The notes under the pieces: generated by a model | The model's database searches: none | The model's input: the letters and a program-made list of their open reading frames with translations, nothing else | Told to the model about the DNA's origin: nothing | Shown here: one piece after another, positions 59,650 through 64,000 of the stretch | How positions within the stretch are numbered: the first letter of the stretch is position 1 | Layout of the letters: each line of letters opens with the position of its first letter | From: Corallium rubrum | Lineage: Eukaryota; Cnidaria; Anthozoa; Scleralcyonacea; Coralliidae | Length of the DNA: 64,000 bases | Direction: 5' to 3' | Assembly (NCBI GenBank): GCA_964035015.1 | Contig: OZ035998.1 | Coordinates: 19,831,827 to 19,895,826, forward strand | Program-made: the position numbers and the translations under genes

Positions 59650-60247
59650 CACTTGTGCAATGGAGCCAACCCCATGCCAGCTTTTCTTTCGGTCGATGGG
59701 AAAGCTCCAATAACAATTTCTTGAAACAAACAAAATAGTCATCGTCAACGCGGAGTACATACTTGAACTTGTAGCGTTTGTTTGCCCACTTAACCATCCA
59801 GAGATATCTTCTTGCAAAATTCACTCCACCGGGTGACTGAGCCAACAGTAAGTCTTGGTATGTCCTACTTTCATTGTCAAGTTTCAATTTGACTTCGCCT
59901 TCTAAAGTTTTTCCGTTGACATCTTGTCCATCGGTAATGAACCAGCACACAACGCTCTTTTCAGTTTTACACAGAGTTCCCCAGGTTTGTCGAACCGCAT
60001 TTCTTCGCTCTACATGTTGTGGGGCACTGTATATGCCGACGAATAAAAGAAGATCTGTTCGTTGTTCGACAGTCGTGGTCGAGGCTTTGGTCGGCATCGT
60101 GATCGGAGTCGTTTGTTGAACAGCAGACAAAATAGAAGAGTTTATTTTTGTATAAAATGTTTTGTAATAATTTAAAAGAATTAATACTATTACCAAAACG
60201 CCAGCAAAGGCTATATACCTCTTTGCTACAACTCGCGGAAGTGCCAT
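59650..60247 (-). CDS. GT31 beta-1,3-galactosyltransferase-like, 5' exon
   Basis: The ATG at 60247 is the first in frame; the frame is open upstream only to a stop without another ATG. It encodes a type II Golgi protein: short cytosolic tail, signal anchor at residues 11-28 (YIAFAGVLVIVLILLNYY), a Thr-rich stem (45-60), then the GT31 fold. Landmarks are LLLFVGIYSAPQHVERRNAV, RQTWG (86-90), then RTYQDLLL, MVKWA and VLRVDDDYFV with the metal-binding DDD at 168-170, and WGWLHC. The donor GTAAGT is at 59649, phase 1. The acceptor-side exon at 41252-41709 starts in the matching phase. About 25 residues expected between them are not seen, so a short middle exon is probably missing from this annotation. 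Donor sugar is UDP-Gal or UDP-GlcNAc/GalNAc by family; not resolvable here. Confidence 0.85.
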
Positions 60248-60299
60248 GAGAAACTTGCAATTTGTAACTGAACCACGCAAGGAGATGACAGAGATCAAT

Positions 60300-60410
60300 G
60301 CTTCTGACACGTAATCCCCGAGCCGGGCGACGGGCCGAAGGCCCGGAGCCCGGTGAGGGTGCTAATCTCGACACGCGTGGAGCCATTTTACACGCGTGGA
60401 CAAACGTGAT
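60300..60410 (-). promoter_or_regulatory. GC-rich upstream region of the GT31 gene
   Basis: A CpG-dense stretch (GGGCCTTCGGCCCGTCGCCC, ACACGCGTG repeated at 60371 and 60391) immediately upstream of the start codon, in otherwise AT-rich DNA. A core-promoter role is inferred from composition and position. Confidence 0.35.
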
Positions 60411-61198
60411 ATGCGAACGAATTTCTGTGATCTGAATATTTATTTATTTGTATATATGTGTGGACGGACCATGCGCGGTTAAGATTGTGGGGCACTAGGG
60501 ACAATATAGTTCTTGACAAAAAGATTTGAACTAACAACATAATATATTCTTGACAAAAGACTTGAGAAAGGAGTTTTTGGGAAACGTATATCACTTTTGA
60601 AAGAATAGAAACAAATCAACGTCTACGTATAAAGCAAAACAACGTCTTGAGTAGAAGGAAACCTATCAAACCGAAACTCAAAAGGAGGAGAAAGCAAGAG
60701 TGAAACTTGAAAACCGACGAAGAAATAAGGGCCGGCGAAACGGTTTAAGTTTACGGTAAAAATATAGAGCAGCCGCTCTCAGTAATCACGAACATTTAGT
60801 AGCAAAACTGTTCGAGTTTCCCACTTTCCTTACGTATATCCTATCACTGTTAATTTTGTTGTCTCTTTTGTGTGTCCTTAAAATTTTATCTGTGGCTGCC
60901 GTCTTAATATCGTTTTTCAAATAGTTTTCTTATTGTCAAAACCACTTGTGACTAACGTAGCTTGTCCATAATTTGGCATAAAAATCGGAAAAGGAGCATT
61001 TTTTCTTCTGTAAAACGTACAAATGCTGTTGAAATATTTATTAACATGCAGGTGAAAACAATTTCAGCACTTTGAAATGTCATAAAAGAATATTGCCGTG
61101 GCAGGCAAAAATTTTTTCAGATGCTGTACGTAGCGATGTTTTTTGTAAACATGGAGAGAAAGAAGTGTACAATATAACCCTAATATTTTGACAAAATT

Positions 61199-61600
61199 TT
61201 GCCGCCTGCCTCGGTAGTCTGGTGGTTAACATAGTCGACTTGCACGGTAATATCACAGAATAGTAATACAACCAGAAGTCCAACTCAAGTGAAAACTTGT
61301 CCGCATTTCTTCAATGCGCAGGCGCGATATTTTACGCCATCCGACGCCATTTCTACGCCATCCTACGCCATCCTGGCAAGTTCCCCCGGCAGTTTTAACC
61401 TTCTTTTGAAGGACCAAACTGCCGGGGGAACTTGCCAGGATGGCGTAGGATGGCGTAGGATGGCGTAGGATGGCGAGGAATCCAGATGCGCGAGGCGACA
61501 TGCGCGAGGACATAAACTTCAAAGGTTCCGACGCGAGTTGGACTTCTGGTTGTATTACTATTCTGTGGTAATATGGTCGAGTTCAAACCCTGGAAGCGAC
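61199..61600 (+). mobile_element. tRNA-derived SINE head, interrupted
   Basis: GCCTCGGTAGTCTGGTGGTT has an A-box-like start. After the insertion, GGTCGAGTTCAAACCCTGG is B-box-like. With the insertion removed it matches the head at 62748-62830. Confidence 0.65.
61254..61567. mobile_element. 314-bp foldback element, 7-bp TSD
   Basis: Ends CACAGAATAGTAATACAACC and perfect complement, with GTAATAT at 61247-61253 and 61568-61574. The loop repeats GGATGGCGTA and contains a second palindrome around AACTTGCCAGGATGGCG and GGACCAAACTGCCGGGGGAA. Confidence 0.82.
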
Positions 61601-61870
61601 GTGCAATTTCCTTTATCTCAACATTTTTCACGAAATATCATCCTTAAATTTTTCTTTGTTCCTCGTTACTTTTTCCTTCAAAAAATAGATTTATTAAAAC
61701 TGCAGTTTTTTTTATTTCAAATATTCTACTAGAATTAAAACTATATTTTAATCAACAGGAGTGGCTATTTCCAGTCCCCCAATAAAAAAGAGCGCAAGGG
61801 GAATATCAGGAGGTATTTACAAAAATTCATGCAAAAGCGGGCGAGGGGTTATTGCGTTCATGTATTTCTA

Positions 61871-61920
<50 letters not shown>
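61871..61920. repeat. (TA)n junction between tandem units
   Basis: About 24 TA dinucleotides separating unit 1 from unit 2. Confidence 0.95.
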
Positions 61921-61925
<5 letters not shown>

Positions 61926-63072
61926 GACGGACCACGCGCGGTGAAGACTGTAGGGCACTGGAAACAATATAGTTCTTGACAAAAAAGATTTGAAGTAATA
62001 TATTCTTGACAAAAAGACTTGAAAAAGGAGTTTTGGGGATATGTACATTCATTTCAAAAGAACAGAAACAAATCAACGTCTTGACTAAAGGAAACCCGTC
62101 AAACCGAACCTCGAAAGAGGGAAAAAGATATAGAAAACCAACGAGGATAAAGGCCGAAAAGTTTAAGCCACGGTAAAAATATAGGGCAGTCGCTCTCAGT
62201 AATCACGAACACTTAGTAGCAAAACTGTTCGAGTTTCCCTGTTTACATCTATGACTGTTAATTTTGTTTTATATTATGACATTTTGTGTGTCCTTGAAGT
62301 CCGTTTTAAACGTATCATATCCATAATTGCATGTTTTTTCTTGCCGATGCCCGTTGTATTTTTTACCTGTGGCTGCCGTCTTATCTTCTTTTAAATAGTT
62401 TTCTTTTTGTAAAACTACTTAATATGACTTAGCGGTTGTTTATAATTTAGCATAAAAAATGGAAAAGGAACATTTTTTTAAAATGTACAAATGCTGTTGA
62501 AATATTTATTAAGGCCCATTGGCATTAACATGTATGTGAAAACAGTTTCAGCAATTCAGATTTCGAAATGAAAAACTGTTTTTGTTATATTTGTTTAAAT
62601 AAATTTAAAATATCATAAATGAATACCAGCCAGGCAGTTTGAGTAGTTTTCAAAATGCAAATATTTTTAGATACCAAGCAATGGTCTTTGTAAACATGGA
62701 AAGAAATAACTGTACAATATAACCCTAATGTTTTGATAAAATTTTGGCGCCTGCTTCAGTAGTGTGGTGGTTAACATCGTCGGCTTGCACGCGAACGAGA
62801 TCGGGTTCGAAACCGAGGCGGGAGGCGACATGCAATTTTTTTCATCTCAATATATTTTACAAAATATCATCCTTAAATTTTTCTTTGTTTTTTGTTGCAT
62901 TTTTCTTTAAAAAAATAGAGTTTTTGTTTTTTATTTCAAATATTCTACCAGAATTAAAACTATATTTTCATTCCGACAGGAGTAGCTATTTCCAGGCCTC
63001 CAATAAAAAAAGAGCGCAAGGGGGGTTGCTGTAAAAGCGGGCGAGGGGTTATTGCATTTATGTATTTCTAGT
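61921..63072 (+). repeat. Tandem repeat unit 2
   Basis: It matches unit 1 (GTGTGGACGGACCACGCGCG start; AGCGGGCGAGGGGTTATTGC end) without the foldback insertion. A further copy of the same terminus, inverted, lies at about 63322-63370. Confidence 0.75.
62748..62830 (+). mobile_element. tRNA-derived SINE head, intact
   Basis: GTAGTGTGGTGGTTAACATC resembles a Pol III A box, and GATCGGGTTCGAAACCGAGG carries a good B box (GGTTCGAAACC). There is no complete cloverleaf with an acceptor stem, so it is a SINE promoter and not a tRNA gene. Confidence 0.7.
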
Positions 63073-63751
63073 TATATATTCTTATAACGCAAAGCACTGA
63101 GCACTCTAAGACCACGTGTACTTGTCACGTGACAGCGAAACGTGGCGAGAATTGAGAGTTGACGATGGCGGACGATTTCGGGAAATTAAGGTGGTGTGGG
63201 TAAAAGCAAAATTTATTGATGATTATAATTAAATGCGACGATTGTGCGACGTCTAAAATGGTCTGGGGAGTTAAATTCGTCTAAGACGTTGTATCCATCT
63301 GGCGTCATGATCAGACGGATACTAGAAATACATGAACGCAACAACCCTTCGCCCGCTTTACATGCATTTTTTAACCCCACTCTCCCCTCCCCTAATTTCT
63401 GTTTTTTGTTGTATTAATGGCACTGAGATCAGAAAACATCCAGAAAATTAGTTAGCAAGGTTCATCTGTAGTCATGTATTGACACATCGAAAGAACATGC
63501 AATGTCAATATTAAAAATAAAACCAACGAGATGAACCAAATGACAAATTTTCATTCAAAAATATATATAAACAGTGGCCAAGACAGGCCTGACGAGATGG
63601 GGGGGGGGGGGGAGGGGGTCAGCCTGGTCGTTGACCAGGGGCCCGGGGCTAAAGGGGGCCCATTTTTAAGGAAACAAAAGAATATATTATACATTATCTT
63701 AACCGTGAAACGATAAAATCGATTTTATAATAAACAACTGAAGTTTTACCA
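63073..63751. other. Intergenic, repeat fragments only
   Basis: 63220-63320 is a piece of the AAATTCGTCT/GCGACGATTGTGCGACG MITE family, 63322-63370 the inverted unit terminus, and 63598-63620 a poly-G run. No gene. Confidence 0.4.
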
Positions 63752-64000
63752 TTAATCGTTGCACTCAGTAATGGTTTTATCTGGCTTTATCGTTTCAGTG
63801 AACTCCGATGAAATATCGTCTTTATATTCCCCAGCAAAGACTGCCGCTTGTTTTGACAGCTCCATTTCTGAAAGGTTTGGGTACTGCCATAAAAAGCGAA
63901 ATTTGTTGTTGATATCATTTATTCTTTGAAACCTTCGGTTAATCTCAGCAATGACGTTATCGATAATACGCAAAAATACGTTGACTTTGAACGGGAAAAC
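63752..64000 (-). pseudogene. hAT-like (ZMYM1-type) transposase fragment, runs off window
   Basis: The minus-strand frame is open from the window end to a stop at 63752: FKVNVFLRIIDNVIAEINRR, then WQYPNLSEMELSKQA and EYKDDISSEFTETI. The I-D-x-x-I-x-E-(I/L)-x-R-R-F pattern and following helical region are typical of hAT-derived proteins of the ZMYM1/DUF4371 type. Only about 80 residues are visible, so its integrity cannot be judged. Confidence 0.6.

Larger units (their letters stand above)
60421..61870 (+). repeat. Tandem repeat unit 1
   Basis: It starts GTGTGGACGGACCATGCGCG and ends GCGGGCGAGGGGTTATTGCG then TTCATGTATTTCTAG. It aligns along its length with 61921-63072. It includes a tRNA-like SINE head at 61199-61253 continued at 61568-61600, interrupted by the 314-bp foldback. 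Confidence 0.75.

Noticed and set aside
60248..60310. An upstream start for the GT31 protein at 60310
   Set aside because: The codon there is GTG; the first in-frame ATG is 60247 and places the signal anchor at residues 11-28.
61199..61600. Possible tRNA gene from the A-box and B-box-like sequence
   Set aside because: No acceptor-stem pairing, interrupted by an insertion, and repeated at 62748; it is a SINE head.

Overview
The window looks like 64 kb of a large, intron-rich, repeat-rich animal genome. Two host genes were recognised. Most of the rest is transposable-element DNA, much of it small palindromic (foldback) elements with clear target-site duplications (TSDs). The element types (Kolobok-like, PIF/Harbinger-like, hAT-like, 5S- and tRNA-derived SINEs, CR1/L2-type LINE fragments) suit a cnidarian, probably an anthozoan such as a stony coral. 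The species is an inference; nothing in the sequence names it.

Region 1 (1-22.7 kb, + strand). This is the 3' part of a CHERP orthologue. Eight coding exons were placed by splice sites and reading phase. Four small arginine/serine (RS) exons of 108, 42, 54 and 66 nt, all phase 2-2, come first. Three exons then encode the C-terminal G-patch region, and a last exon gives the stop at 22707-22709. The introns hold many foldback elements, four of them with TTAA flanks and AGTGC termini, plus a 5S-derived SINE, microsatellites and dispersed repeats.

Region 2 (22.7-28.5 kb). No secure gene. It holds another TTAA element, three minisatellites, a composite element whose arms are swapped relative to a copy at 10.3 kb, and one weak candidate exon.

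Region 3 (28489-36691). An 8.2-kb DNA transposon with about 107-bp terminal inverted repeats (TIRs) and TTAA TSDs, of Kolobok type. On the + strand it carries a 12-exon THAP-domain transposase gene with one single-base frameshift. On the - strand, converging on it, is an intact three-exon gene for a 239-residue protein with the P2X7-type C-terminal 'ballast' domain (P2RX7_C). The five other TTAA/AGTGC elements look like its non-autonomous relatives.

Region 4 (36.9-41.1 kb). A 1.7-kb element with a 9-bp TSD, then a three-deep nest. Its innermost member (40365-40864) is a satellite-filled element with a perfect 8-bp TSD. A related sequence at 21.7-21.9 kb keeps the corresponding empty site, and a second, 2.3-kb member of the same family lies at 43108-45405.

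Region 5 (41.2-60.2 kb, - strand). A beta-1,3-glycosyltransferase (GT31) gene. The 5' exon with the signal anchor and DDD motif is at 59650-60247, and a C-terminal exon followed by AATAAA is at 41252-41709. The 18-kb space between them is full of mobile DNA: LINE pieces, a 3.06-kb element with 966-bp TIRs and a broken SWIM/YqaJ gene, a decayed Harbinger-like element that splits a small cysteine-rich ORF, and several small palindromic elements.

Region 6 (60.3-64 kb). Two tandem ~1.2-1.45-kb repeat units joined by a TA tract, each with a tRNA-like SINE head. One head is interrupted by a 314-bp foldback. A partial hAT-like transposase runs off the right end.
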